Positions 28,501 to 38,599 of a stretch of DNA of 64,000 nt are shown here, in pieces. Made by a program: the position numbers and the translations under genes. The notes below the pieces were generated by a model. It ran no database searches. It was given only the letters and a program-made list of their open reading frames with translations, and had not been told where the DNA came from. This DNA comes from Astropecten irregularis (Eukaryota; Echinodermata; Asteroidea; Paxillosida; Astropectinidae), in assembly GCA_963971285.1 (NCBI GenBank), contig OZ020262.1, positions 8,810,745 to 8,874,744 of the forward strand, given 5' to 3'. How positions within the stretch are numbered: position 1 is the first letter of the stretch; each line of letters opens with the position of its first letter.

Positions 28501-31500
28501 TAAGCAAATTTTGTGCTTAAGCAGCTCTTTGAAATTGGCTCCAGAGCTCTAGGTTGTAAACTGTATCATCCTCACACAACTACCCTCCCCATACGTCCTC
28601 AAATACTTTCAAATAATCAAATAAGTTAACCCTAACAGCCTCAAACCCATCAAACTCCCACAGGTAGTTCTGTTGAGTTTTAGCTTATTTGGTACCAAAC
28701 AGTAAGGACCTGTTGTTGGGTTTTGTTTGAGTCAGTACCAAAGGTCCAGGAATACTCTGTTTAATTCTGTCAGGTTTGGGGAAGTAAGACATAAGACCTG
28801 TAGAAACAAGTGTTGGAGTTTGTGGCAGTGCACTGGCATTCATTTTGTGGGTAAGGTTACCCGTGGCCTATAGTACAGTTGCACAGGAAGTTGTGGTGGT
28901 GCGCTTGTGTGTTGAAATGCACTGTGGTATTTTGTTGAAAGGCATTGTGGCATTCTGTTGGGAAAGGGACAGTTGGTCTACAGTCACTCACCAAGCCATA
29001 GACACATCCATACCAAGTGAATCAAACTCCAACAGCTGGAACCTGTTGAAGTTTGTCAGGTTCAGTACCAATCCCTACCAAACCTGTGACCAACTGTTGA
29101 AGTATGTGTGGTTCATTATGCTTCCTAGTACAAGGGCCTAGGCATAAGGTTTAGTATCTGATAATGTTGACCTGTTGCCAATTATTTGGTTTTTTTTTTT
29201 ATTGAATTGTCAATTGCAGTGATAGTGTCCGAGCACCTATACCTCAGAAACGGGAAGTTCTTGTACAAGATGTTCCAACATTTGGTGAGTAATCAAATAA
29301 ACTTCACTGTTTCTTGTTGAAAAGTGTAGCAAGCGCGAGCGGAGCTCTCGCCCCTCATGGCCGGGGTCCAGGAGATAATACATGGTAGCTAAATGCAAAT
29401 CCGTACGTATGAGAGTGAACGGTACGGCATCCGCTAGAGTTACCCGTTCAACATCCGCTGAACACGGTACAGTGAACACAGACGCGGACCAACAGGATAT
29501 AACGGACACCGTAGCATCCAGTTCTTCAGTTGCCTGATGAAGGCTATCAGTTTCAGCAGCCGAAACGTCGCTACCTGCAACACGACATCGCGTGACTTTG
29601 ATCACCTTTTTCACTTATACATTTGATTAATTTTTATTTTGCAGGTCCAAGACCAAGACGGAGAGGAGGTCAAATGTCAATTTTTGATAAATTCCGAGAT
29701 TTTCAAGCGGAAACAAGTAAGATTAATTCCCAGCATGTTTCACAGACATTTATTAAACAGTCTTTCAGTTTCACAAATAATATCAAAATCCATCTTCAGG
29801 AATCATGAAAATAATGAGAATATAATTTAATATCATTGTGAGAAATAGCTACAAAGTATTTTTTTCTGGCGTTGTTTTAGGACATCAGGAGGCAATGATA
29901 CGTAACCAAGGCAACCAGATACCCCAATCAGCTAAAATACGTACCCTAGAGGATCTCTTCAGACCCCCTGTGGATCTCATGCATAAAGGAACGTTCAATA
30001 CAGTAAGTACCGGTACACCATGTCTCAACCAGAACCTAACTGGATCTCTACAGGGTGTCCAAAAAAACCCGCAACACTTGTGTCGAGAACTATTTTATGA
30101 AAATTAAACTGTTTATCACTTCAATATTCAGATATGTGATACAGCTATGTCTTGGCTATCACCATGTACAATTTGAGCAAAATTTGACTAAAATTGAGTG
30201 AAAAAACTAAGACTGAATTACCCAACCTCAAAACCTGATTTTCATCTTTCTTTCATACACATTATGTGTGTATTGACCATTATGTGCGTTTTCCTTGCAA
30301 ATTTGTTTTTAAGGAGTACTCTTTCAATTGGTCATATTTTCGCCAATGTCAGCCCACATATACTTAAATTCTACATGGTGATAGCCAAGACATGGCTGTA
30401 TCACATATCTGAATCTTAACGTGATAAACAGTTTAATTATAAAATAATGGGTCCCGACACAGTGTTGCGTTTTTTCTGGGACACCCTGTATAAAAAAGGC
30501 ACTTATGACTTAAAGTAATATCATAATTTGGTTTTTGTCAAAGAAATACAGATTCATGGGCAAAAATATCAAGAAAGATACAGCAACAGTCATCTGTGAA
30601 ATTCCTTGTCCCGTACAGTGCCCACTTTTTTGAGAAAAGTTGGACTCGAACCCACGATCTGTAGATTGACCACAAGATCTAGAGTTCGACACAGCAGACC
30701 ACTAGGCCACATCACCTCACCATTGACCTTACGTGATATTATTTTGATTGTGGTGATTTTTTAGTAAGATGATAACAATTTTTTTTTGTTTTTACCATGC
30801 AGGCTCGAGAGGCTGGTCAAGGCCAGGGACGTTGGCTAATCGTTAACGTCCAAGATGTACAGGAATTCAACTGTCAGAAACTGAACAGGGACGTGTGGAG
30901 TGACCCGACAGTTAGAAGCATCATCAATGAGTCTTTCATCTTTTGGCAGGTACAGAATTTTTTCATGATCTATCCTAAAAATGAGGTAGGTTTGAGGTAA
31001 CACCATGTAATCTCTTCTGTGAGAGTGTGTGGTTCTGAGAAGAACCGGTGGTATTATCTCTGGACGTTCCAAACAGTGTGCTCTGTTCGTCCTCAGCACA
31101 CTGTTCGGAACATCGAGAGATTAATCCATCAGTTCTTCTCAGAACCACACACTCTCACAGAAGAGATTACATGGTGTCACCGCAAACCTACCTTAGTTTA
31201 GTACTAACACCACAAAGTACAGTTAGCTCAGTTGGTAAAATCGCCGGTACGGTATTCCGGAGGTCGCTGGTTCGAATCCCGCTCTAGTAAATTTTCCTTT
31301 GTTCACTTTATTAAAATCATATATTTTATTGGTGATATTTGCTCTCTGTGACTGCCATGTTGAGGTTGTTCCTGGTAAAATTTTAAAGAATCGTACTATC
31401 CTCATCCGTTTTGCAGGTTTATCATGATAGTGATGAAGGTCGTAGATACATGCAGTTCTACAGGGTTAACGAATTCCCCCACGTTGCAATACTAGACCCA

Positions 31501-34500
31501 AGAACAGGTAAGATTCATTCAGTATCATCAAACTGTCTAATAGCTGAGGTGTAAACATTTGGGCAATCCGGCTCCACGCTCGAGTTATTTATAGAATACG
31601 CCCCCTAGTGAAAGCTACACACGAATCCGACGTGCAATTCATGTAATTGGCCCTGCGGTTTATCAGTGGACTTACACCATGCAGTATGGAGTGCGGCAGA
31701 GCGTGAATTCTTTTGTTACCACAAAGAAGGTAGGCGGGGACACCACAGTAATGGCGGATGGTATGTCGTGCCATCAGATTGGTCTATAGTTACCCGGATG
31801 TTCGGACAACGTACAGCGATTACGTGTATGGTGTAAGGCCTCGTGAGATCGTACTCTGAGTATTTGCTGCAAATTTTGTATGTAAAAAGTCGCAAAAATT
31901 GGAAGTGTCTAAATTTGCACCAGGAAAATCACTTTTTGTGAAATGTATTTTTTATGAATGGTTGAGTTGATGCCATTTTCTAAGCCATACGTACGAGGCA
32001 TGTTTGTCCAAACATTCGGATACTCAAGGCATGAATGTGACGTCACGAGCGCAGAGCCCTCTTGATTGGACCAGAGACTATTGACATATTGATTTACAGG
32101 CAGTTTTGTGTTTTTCGTCACAGGGGAACTACTAACATCATGGGATAAGGTGGACAGTGTTTCATTTTGTGACTTAGGTAAGACATCTCGCAGTTTTGTT
32201 TTCCAAGTTTGCAATGAATGTACATTCATTAACAACTTCAAACAAACAACCAAATCAATTACAAACTTCTCCAGGGGTCATTTACACGAAGAACTACGAT
32301 CGATCATAACTCGAGTTACGAAGGATGACCCATCGTATCCTACATAGGACTGCAATGCATCACGAGTCCTACGATTGATAGTAAGTTACGATGAGTTTGG
32401 TGAAATCGACACCAGGTTTTAAAAAAGCAATGGTAAGGAATTTGACGAGGAAACAAAATATCATTATTTGTAATCTTAAAGCAGTCTCGATTGTGACTTT
32501 CAATTATTGTGACTTTCTTCTTTAGCCATGGAGTTTCTTTCCAACCATCCTTGCTTCGATAAAGACACCCTTTCCTCTCCACCAGCCAAGAGAGCCAGGA
32601 CTGTAAGTCAGATTTTTATTCTTCAATTTCAAATAAATACATCCTGAGAATAAACTGAGAATGTTACACTGTCAGAGTGTAATTTATGAATGAATTTATG
32701 AAATGCATAATGAGTAGGTAATAATAATAATTAAAGACACTTATATAGCGCCAAAATCCGCCAAAAAGATGCTCAAGGCGCTTTACAAAAGAAAACCAGG
32801 AGACTAAGTAGGTACGGTACTAGATGATAATTCCTTTGAAGGGCTCAATACAAGTTGCCATCGTGCTGGATATTATTAATAATATCATACTTTGATTTTT
32901 GTCAAAGAAAACGCAGATTCATTGGCAAAAATATCAAGGAAGATACAGTAACAGTCATCAACAGTCATGAAATTTCCAGTCCCACACAGTGCCGACTTTT
33001 TGAGAAAACATTGAAAAACGCTCACGTTATTTTCAAATCTGTTCACATGCAGGAGTTTTGATCTCCGAGATCAAAACTGTTTGTAGTCTTTGATTTTACT
33101 CTTTTCTGGATGAATACAGCATTTCAGGCAGACAAATGCTAACGGTATGATTGTACCAAGTCTGTCTTGGTGACGTCACTTGACAGTTTATCGGTCATTT
33201 TGGACGGCACACGTACGCACGCACGCGTGCGCGTGGTACCAGACAACGTGAGCAGCAGCATCATATGCACGCACTTACTTCTGCGTGAGCGTCCGGTTGA
33301 TTTGCAAGCTACGCGAACGCATGTGGGTTACATGTATTCACTGTACGTACGTGCATTATACACATGTTCAGCGTTGCCGTCCAAAATGGCTTCCTGATCA
33401 CGTGACTGCACGTCCTCTATAGGTAAATTTGTGAAGATTTCTTTTTAAGTATGCTACAAAAGTACGATAGTACCTTTAAACTGTTGCCATAGTAATATAC
33501 ATTTTTTTTTCCTTTCAGACTGGGAGTATCTTAGATGCTAGTGAAGATTCTCAACTTGAAGCAGCAATTGCCGCCTCCTTAGCTGAATCGTCTACTTCAC
33601 AGAGCGCCCAACCAACCAAAGAGTCTTCAGCATCGTCGGCCTTCAAGAGGACCGATGAAACGATAAGTCTCTCCGATGATGAAGTGGACAGCGACGATTA
33701 TGCCGAAGATTCGGAAGATGACGAAGAAGATGTTATTGTCAACGTTGAGAGCAATTCCAGTCGTGGGAGTGACTCGGACTGCATCATTGAATCGGTTGAT
33801 GACAGCGACTCAAAGAAACCAGACGACCGGCCGTTAAATTCTCACCCTCTTCACAACTCATCGACAAAACTGGACAAATCTCAGAGGACAGACGCCTGCC
33901 TGTCGTCATTAAATGGAAATGATGATGTTGTTGGAGATGACAGGACTAAAACAACGGATCATGTGTCTGGTGACAATAAAGATCAAACTGATGATGTAGG
34001 AGACAAACAGACGAAGTCGTCTGATAGTTGTGGTAAAGTTACCCTTGAAGATGATGGAAATGATGACTTTACACAGATTGGTCATAAGAATGGAAAGACT
34101 GTAGTGAATACAGGTTCGTTCATGTGATCATTTCTGCAACGATTTGTCTTATTAATTATGATTATCACTATACAAGATCATTTATAATTGATGCAATTTC
34201 ATGCGGATTATATTGAGCTTGTAAAAATACCGTTACACATATTGAAGTACTGCACAGAAAGTGTTCATTATAGTGGTCACTTGAAAACTGAACAAAGAAA
34301 AATTGATTGGAGCAAGATTGGAACCGGCGACCTCCTGAATACCGTACGGGCACTCTACCAACTGAACATTTGGCTATACCGAACATCATCCTTGGCTCCC
34401 AAGTTTTGTGTACAATGCATATGCCTGCTGAACATTGTGCACTATAACCAACACCACTATACCGAACATTTGGATATACCAAACATCATCCTTGGCTCCC

Positions 34501-35704
34501 AATGTTTGTGTACAATACATACCGAATATGGATCTTTAAATCACTATAACAAATTATCACTATAAATATAACGGACAATATTTGTGCATCCCGTCATGTT
34601 TGTTATAGTGGCATTCCACTGTACCAAGCCTTGAATTTAACAGAGGCCATGGCCTTCATTGCCATGATTCTTGGCCTTGGCGCCCCCTTCAAATGTTTCC
34701 ATAGACATTATGATTTTCCAATGGAAGTGCCCCTTGCAATTGTAAAGTGGCCTTGCTCCTTTCAGAACCAAATTCAAGGTCTGCCGTACCAGTATTTATT
34801 TGGCCAGTATTTCTATTTCACTGGGCTTTTGTTTTTTCTTCTTCAGATGAACAGTCATTAGCCAAACTGATGCTGAGATTTCCTGATGGAAGGAAAAAAC
34901 AGCTTTCCCTTCCGGAACATACCCCTCTCCTTGTAAGTAACCATGTTAACTTGCCTCCGTACTGTCTCTCTTAAAGGTACTATCATACTTACCTGCGGTC
35001 TGTTCATGATTTGATTTGTCACGAAATAAAAACAAACCTGTGAAATTGTCAGCTCAATTGATCAGTGGAAACAGTAGAGAACAGCGAAAAACTGTTGCAA
35101 TTGTTATGCGAAATTGTAAGGTAATTGTAATTGTGAGGTTTTGATCTCGGAGATCAAAACTGTTTTTGGTCTTTTTGTTATACTCATTTCTGGATGAATA
35201 CAGCATTTGCAGCTGCCTGCAAAGCGCACGTAGGCTAATCAAGCACACAAAGCCATCTATACCCTCACAGGTACCCATTTACTCCTGGGTGAAGAGAAGC
35301 AACATGTGACAAAGTGTCTTGCCCAAGGACGCAAGCACCATTAGCCCATGGCTGGATTCAAACCCACAATCTGTAGATTGACCACAAGAGCTTGACTACG
35401 ACACGCCAGACCACTAGTCCACAGCACCTCGCTTGTCAAATTTGTTCGCCTTTATTGACCTCGCTTGTTGTTTCATTGTTTCAACTTCTTCCGTTTCATC
35501 TTTCTCTTATTGCGCATTGTAATTCTCTTTTTCGTTATCCGACAGACTCTGGTGAAAATGGTGGGCCAAGAGGGATTCTCAAACGAGCGTTATGAAATGG
35601 TTACCAACTTCCCCAGGAGAAAATTGTCGTACATGGACTTTGACAAGACACTCAAGGAAGCAGGACTATTCCCTCAAGAAACCATCTTCATACAGGAGCG
35701 TTAG
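25518..35704 (+). CDS. UBXN7: UBX domain-containing protein 7 (p97/VCP adaptor), complete, 12 coding exons
   Basis: Links p97/VCP to ubiquitylated substrates of cullin-RING ligases in nucleus and cytosol. Coding exons: 25518-25587, 28107-28284, 29220-29284, 29645-29716, 29881-30002, 30803-30949, 31417-31507, 32124-32177, 32526-32602, 33519-34113, 34847-34932, 35546-35704. Phases agree at every junction, giving 571 aa (human about 489). Domains: UBA at about 11-52; thioredoxin-like UAS about 145-280 (TLEDLFRPPVDLMHKG, then RDVW and SFIFWQVYHD); UIM about 301-316 (EDSQLEAAIAASLAES), the surface that binds NEDD8 on cullins; a long acidic Ser/Asp-rich linker 317-490, which accounts for the extra length; UBX about 494-570 with the p97-docking FPR at 541-543. 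The first ATG (M-A-S-R-G-K) leads straight into the UBA. No room exists for its own 5' UTR or promoter: the satellite ends 8 bases upstream. Identification is firm. Confidence 0.95.
26235..26760 (+). repeat. Diverged tandem duplication, about 280-bp unit
   Basis: Two successive segments share the order: GGATCA-AACA-CAAC, GGGTCTGTGACTG, TTTCC(A/T)TGAAAATAAT, AAAAATGACTT, then TCATTTAG(C/A)TCCGAAC, ATGTCAGAAA and AGCGTGGGA. The offset is about 280 bases and the copies have diverged with small indels. Confidence 0.6.
27673..27834. mobile_element. 162-bp MITE with perfect 16-bp inverted ends
   Basis: AATAGCGCTCCGCACT at 27673 is exactly reverse-complemented at 27819-27834, and the similarity continues inward less perfectly (ACCGGACCTCAGACAAA against TTTGTCTGAAATCCGGGT). 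There is no coding capacity. Lies in UBXN7 intron 1. Confidence 0.7.
28299..28542. mobile_element. GGGGCCAATTTCA-family MITE, copy 1
   Basis: Inverted-repeat element beginning GGGGCCAATTTCATAGAT and ending in TTTGAAATTGGCTCC. The inner part carries repeated CTTAAGCA motifs (TGCTTAAGCACC and GTGCTTAAGCAG). Related copies lie at 43973-44213, 45420-45678, 53857-54166 and 59521-59755. Sits in UBXN7 intron 2. Confidence 0.75.
29529..29581 (+). ncRNA. Hammerhead-ribozyme-like motif (retroelement remnant?), copy 1
   Basis: CTGATGA (29534-29540), a stem-II candidate GGCT (29542-29545) with AGCC (29558-29561), then GAAACGTC (29562-29569). GTTGC (29529-29533) can pair with GCAAC (29577-29581) as stem I. 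This is the order of the conserved hammerhead core: CUGANGA, hairpin, GAAA, NUH. Hammerheads of this minimal kind are known from Penelope-like retroelements. It lies in UBXN7 intron 3, 64 bases before exon 4. Catalytic activity is inferred only. Confidence 0.4.
30051..30488. mobile_element. Tc1/mariner-type MITE with TA target duplication
   Basis: CAGGGTGTCC at 30051 and GGACACCCTG ending 30488 are inverted, flanked by TA on both sides (30049-30050, 30489-30490). The inverted similarity runs about 100 bases inward (AAACTGTTTATCAC and GTGATAAACAGTTT; GATATGTGATACAGC and GCTGTATCACATATC). No transposase frame. Sits in UBXN7 intron 5. Confidence 0.8.
30590..30725 (-). repeat. tRNA-derived SINE head, GTGGCCTAGTGGTCTG family
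   Basis: Read on the minus strand: A-box-like GTGGCCTAGTGGTCTGCTG, then B-box GGTTCGAGTCCAAC. The body lacks a good cloverleaf and the family recurs at 35212-35441 and 55620-55995, so it is a SINE and not a working tRNA gene. Confidence 0.65.
30984..31193. mobile_element. Foldback element with about 62-bp arms
   Basis: The left arm from AGGTAGGTTTGAGGTAACAC is repeated inverted at 31129-31193, with the shared motif ACACCATGTAATCTCTTCTG. The centre, read on the minus strand, contains CTGAGGA (31096-31090), an ACAG/CTGT stem and GAACGTC (about 31069-31063), a decayed form of the hammerhead-like core seen at 29529. The ACACCATGTAAT motif also lies beside the copies at 39045 and 62230. In UBXN7 intron 6. 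Confidence 0.6.
31214..31320 (+). repeat. tRNA-derived SINE, AGCTCAGTTGG family
   Basis: A-box TTAGCTCAGTTGG and B-box GGTTCGAATCC are spaced as in a tRNA, followed by a shared tail TTTCCTTTGTTCACTTT. Relatives lie at 34279-34369 (-), 41178-41390 (+), 44945-45150 (+), 50600-50705 (+) and 62434-62550 (-). Confidence 0.75.
31675..31789. mobile_element. TATAGACC-family MITE, right half
   Basis: The segment ending GCCATCAGATTGGTCTATAG matches the right half of the complete element at 43700-43952 (shared GAATTCTTTTGTT-like core and GGCGGGGACACC). No matching left end was seen, so it is probably truncated. In UBXN7 intron 7. Confidence 0.55.
32718..32800 (+). repeat. AATAATAATAA...TATATAGCGCC dispersed repeat
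   Basis: An (AAT)n run followed by ACACTTATATAGCGCC and GCTCAAGGCGCTTTACA. Sequences of this pattern are common dispersed repeats in marine animal genomes. In UBXN7 intron 9. Confidence 0.5.
33195..33392. mobile_element. MITE-like inverted repeat, CATTTTGGACGGCA ends
   Basis: CATTTTGGACGGCA near 33197 is answered by TGCCGTCCAAAATGG near 33375-33389. The interior is rich in alternating CGCACG/GTACG. No coding capacity. In UBXN7 intron 9. Confidence 0.55.
33519..34113 (+). CDS. UBXN7: UBXN7 exon 10: UIM plus acidic linker
   Basis: The largest UBXN7 exon (198 codons plus one base). It opens with the ubiquitin-interacting motif and continues into a low-complexity stretch dominated by Asp, Glu and Ser, with repeated short runs such as DSDDYAEDSEDDEEDV. 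Reading can continue to a stop at 34127, but the GT at 34114 joins in frame to exon 11, where the UBX domain begins, so splicing here is required for the known architecture. Confidence 0.9.
34279..34369 (-). repeat. tRNA-derived SINE, AGCTCAGTTGG family, minus-strand copy
   Basis: On the plus strand GATTGGAACCGGCGACCTCC is the reverse of the B-box side and CTCTACCAACTGAAC of the A-box side. The tail reads AACAAAGAAAAATTG. A decayed copy in UBXN7 intron 10. Confidence 0.6.
34626..34790. repeat. GCCTTGAATTTAAC repeat family, copy 1
   Basis: Shares CTTGAATTTAAC, GGCCATGGCCTTC, CCTTCAAATGTTTCCA and TTATGATTTTCCAATGGAAG with 39570-39706. The ends (GCCTTGAATTT / AATTCAAGGTC) are inverted, suggesting a short MITE. 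Confidence 0.6.
35212..35441 (-). repeat. tRNA-derived SINE with conserved tail, minus strand
   Basis: Read on the minus strand: tRNA-like head (GTGGACTAGTGGTCTGGCG, B-box GGTTTGAATCC), then GGTGCTTGCGTCC, GGGCAAGACACTTTGTCACA and an ACCCAGGAGTAAATGGGTA tail. The same order is seen on the plus strand at 55620-55995. In UBXN7 intron 11. Confidence 0.65.
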
Positions 35705-35867
35705 ATGCGAAGACTCCTCTGCTAAATTGTAGACACTGAGCAAGGAAATGTACATTGAACAAGGAAACCATGTACAGTGTGTATAAACGATGGCTAGCTT
35801 CTAGAAGAGTCTAAGACTGTTACAAGTCTATTAAAGATGGTAACAAGTCTGAGACTGTTACAAGTCT

Positions 35868-36278
35868 AAGGGGGTTTGCGAAACGGCGGCTTAGGCTCAG
35901 GCTCCAGCTCTGGCATCTATCGTCAGGGGATAGGCCTATGCCTCACACAGACGACAAAACTACAGTTGGACCTGATAAACTCCGCACCTTCCGGTCCGCA
36001 CAAACGACAGATAAAAATACAAGTACCAATCTCAAAAGTATTATAGTCTTATTATAATATCAGGCTCTGTAATCGGTGCTGAAAATATAGGTTGTAGTTT
36101 TCCATTGAAGCTGAATCTCTGTTTTCCTTTTCAAACCAGAGAATCTACTTCAGAACCGCAGCCAAAAGCCTCTATTTTGATACCTGTTATTTCAGAATGA
36201 ATTCACGAAATGGAGCCGGAGCCTAAGACAGACGGAGCCTGAGCTGGAGCCTGAGCCTCTATTTTGTAAACCCCCTTA
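35868..36278. mobile_element. MITE with CTAAGGGGGTTT ends and GGCTCC-rich arms
   Basis: Begins CTAAGGGGGTTTGCGAAAC and ends TAAACCCCCTTAG. The arms contain inverted stretches GGCTCAGGCTCCAGCTC and GAGCTGGAGCCTGAGCC. A related fragment rich in CTCAGGCTCCGGCTC lies at 46070-46260 in Mondo intron 4. No coding capacity. Confidence 0.7.
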
Positions 36279-36504
36279 GACTGTGCCGTCCCTTTCAAAG
36301 AGTCGTCTTCTTCTTGTCAATAACTAAACGGATCAGAGTTGTTGTCTTGTTGAAGAGATAAACTTTGCTTACCTTTATTCTCCATCGTTGCAGTTTGAGT
36401 CGCATGGACTACCAGAAACTGTCTTAGGTATATGGAAAATTGTTAGATTTCATTTTCTTGGAATAGATTGCCACTCTACGGAGTAGCACCCACCATACAA
36501 ACAA

Positions 36505-36822
36505 TAAGCCATTTGCGAGTTATATCTGAATAGTATCTGGCACACAGACTTCTTTCATTGCACATAAACACCCCGGTTTGAATTTCCCAGACTAAAGACT
36601 CTGTTGGTATGGCACATGATTTGGAGCAAGCTTTTGCATAGTGATACCCATCTTTGGAATGGACTGGTTCCTTTGTGCCATTCTTATCCGTTATGAACAG
36701 TGCATTGGTGCAAGACGTCTGTTATGTATCAAGCAAATCTTTGCCCCGAATTGTGTGATGTAGCAACAGTGTCTTTAGTTTGGAGAATTCAAGTGTTGAT
36801 GTTTTAACTCGCGAAAGGCTTA
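36505..36822. mobile_element. TAAGCC-family MITE, diverged copy
   Basis: Begins TAAGCCATTTGCGAGTTATA, contains GAATAGTATCTGGCACACAG, and ends CGAAAGGCTTA. The better-preserved relative is 57047-57407; a left-end fragment is at 47494-47640. Confidence 0.7.
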
Positions 36823-37149
36823 ATATGCTTAGGTAATTTTGTTGACGGTGACATTTTCAAACTCGTCGAAGTCATTGAAGGATGTCTGAGATCATGAAAA
36901 GAGATTTTGAGCAAATTATGTGCTTCTCATTTTATTGTGTTTCAAACTTTTACAGGTCGTCATTAAATTGGACTAGTATTCCATGAATCTTTGAAATGTT
37001 AATATGCTTCACATTCACAAGTGAATGACTTCTGTGGAGTCATCTGAAACACTTTTTACTAGCGTAAGCAAACTTGCTAAGTCTACTGGTTCCAAATAAT
37101 GAGAGTATCAATTATTGCTCACTTAAATATTTGGAAACAAACTGACCAA

Positions 37150-37487
37150 ACCTTAAAGGTATAATACATGATAGGTAAAGGTCACAGAACAGCACTCACA
37201 CGCCTGTGAAGATTTGTGCTCAATCGGACATCCGAGTCTCGAGAAAATAGCGGGGAATAAACAACTCAATTTTTCTAATAAAACATAGAGAACAGTTTTG
37301 ATCTTACACAAGATCAAAACTGTTTTCGGTCGTTGTTTTACTAATTTCTAGATAAATACACCATTTCAGGCAGAAATATTTGAACGGTATGTTTCTACCA
37401 GCACCATCTTCATATCCTGAAAGTTTTACGTAAATCTGTGAACATTTCTGTTTGGGTGTAATACCTATCCTGTACCGTACCTTTAAG
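37150..37487. mobile_element. TTAAAGG-family element (TTAA-ended MITE)
   Basis: Starts TTAAAGGTATAATACATG and ends in CCTGTACCGTACCTTTAA. The interior has GATCAAAACTGTTTTCGG, a CATTTCAGGCAGAAATATT stretch and TAAATCTGTGAACATTTCTG. The same interior recurs near 33059, 35139, 39905, 41699, 53227 and 55140. TTAA at both ends fits piggyBac-type target use, but no transposase is present. Confidence 0.6.
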
Positions 37488-37500
37488 ATTACATTATTGA

Positions 37501-37640
37501 CACATTTTAATGTTGAAACATGGAAGTGAATGTTTCACATTTTAATGTTGAAACATGGAAGTGAATGTTTCACATTTTAATGTTGAAACATGGAAGTGAA
37601 TGTTTCACATTTTAATGTTGAAACATGGAAGTGAATGTTT
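37501..37640 (+). repeat. 35-bp minisatellite, exactly 4 copies
   Basis: A 35-base unit starting CACATTTTAATGTTGAAACA repeats perfectly at 37501, 37536, 37571 and 37606. It lies in the likely UBXN7 3' UTR, just before a candidate AATAAA at 37651. Confidence 0.95.
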
Positions 37641-37650
37641 GTTTATTGAA

Positions 37651-37656
37651 AATAAA
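37651..37656 (+). terminator. Candidate UBXN7 poly(A) signal
   Basis: AATAAA about 1.95 kb after the UBXN7 stop codon. It is the first canonical hexamer I noticed on this strand after the gene; the length of the real 3' UTR is not known. Confidence 0.35.
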
Positions 37657-38093
37657 CAATACTTACATTAATCACGCCAGTGAGTAAGAATATTACAGTT
37701 TGCAAGCCATTATTTTAATCCATTTAAAACTAATACAACTATACTGTATAAGAAAGATGTTTCTATTTTTAACCCAAATTTGTGATTAAAGTTCTTAAAA
37801 TAGACATTAATTTGTACTGGTGTTGTCTGCAGAACATTTGTATCAGTATGTTTCTACCATCACCATCTTTATACTGTGTAAGTTATAGGTAAATCTGTGA
37901 AGATTTCTGTTTCGGTATGCTACCAAAGTATGACAGTCCCTTTAAAGTTATACATTTTTGATTTGGAAAACATTTCAAAACCAAACCAAACACTTTAAAA
38001 ATGTACTAACCTTGGTTAGTAACCACACAAAATTTCAACATTTAAATCACATTTTATGTGCATTAATTCAATAAAAATTACATTATTTAAGCG

Positions 38094-38185
38094 GGCCTGA
38101 TGCGTTTCGATCCTAACAGGATCTTTCTCAAAGGCTAACATTTTGGCTGATGAGCAGTTTCAGCAGTTTATTACTTGTATTGACA
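38094..38185. repeat. GATCCTAGCAGGATC repeat family fragment
   Basis: GCCTGATGCGTTTCGATCC, TAACAGGATCTTTCTCA and GCTGATGAGCAGTTTCAGCA. Further copies at 38478-38580, 46371-46520, 48587-48725 and 54580-54712. On the minus strand it reads as a short hairpin followed by GAAACG, reminiscent of the GAAACG motif at 29562. Confidence 0.55.
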
Positions 38186-38320
38186 TTATTTAAGCGTTAA
38201 AAACTGAAAGAACAAGCGTTCGATACATTTACAGCATATATTTACAGGAAGGCATTTTAGCATTTTTTTTCCCAATAATGACCCATCATCACATTTCACA
38301 CAAATTATTGTTAATCAATA

Positions 38321-38454
38321 GGAGACTTTGGAGTACCGGTCTTCAAGTCAACAGCGCACGCGCACGCACAACAGCGCAGGCGCAAAACAACGCGCGCATG
38401 CTTACAATTGCATGCGCGGTTGACATGATGACCGGTACTCAAAAGTCTCCCATT
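38321..38454. mobile_element. 134-bp MITE, GGAGACTTT...GAGTACCGGTC ends
   Basis: GGAGACTTTGGAGTACCGGT near 38321 and its inverted partner ACCGGTACTCAAAAGTCTCC ending 38451, with GTCAAC inside each arm. The interior is GCGCACGCGCA-rich. Confidence 0.7.
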
Positions 38455-38599
38455 ACCACACATTTACTTGCAGTTAGATGTCCTGACGCGTTTCGATCCT
38501 AGCAGGATCTTTCTCAGAGGCTTTGAGAAAGATCCTGCCTTTGAGAAAGATCCTGCTAGGATCAAAACGCGTCAGGTCCTCCTAACTCCAAGCATTTGA

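Noticed and set aside
31214..31320. Functional tRNA genes at this and the other B-box sites
   Set aside because: The A- and B-boxes are good, but the stems do not pair as a full cloverleaf, and the same tails recur, as in SINEs.
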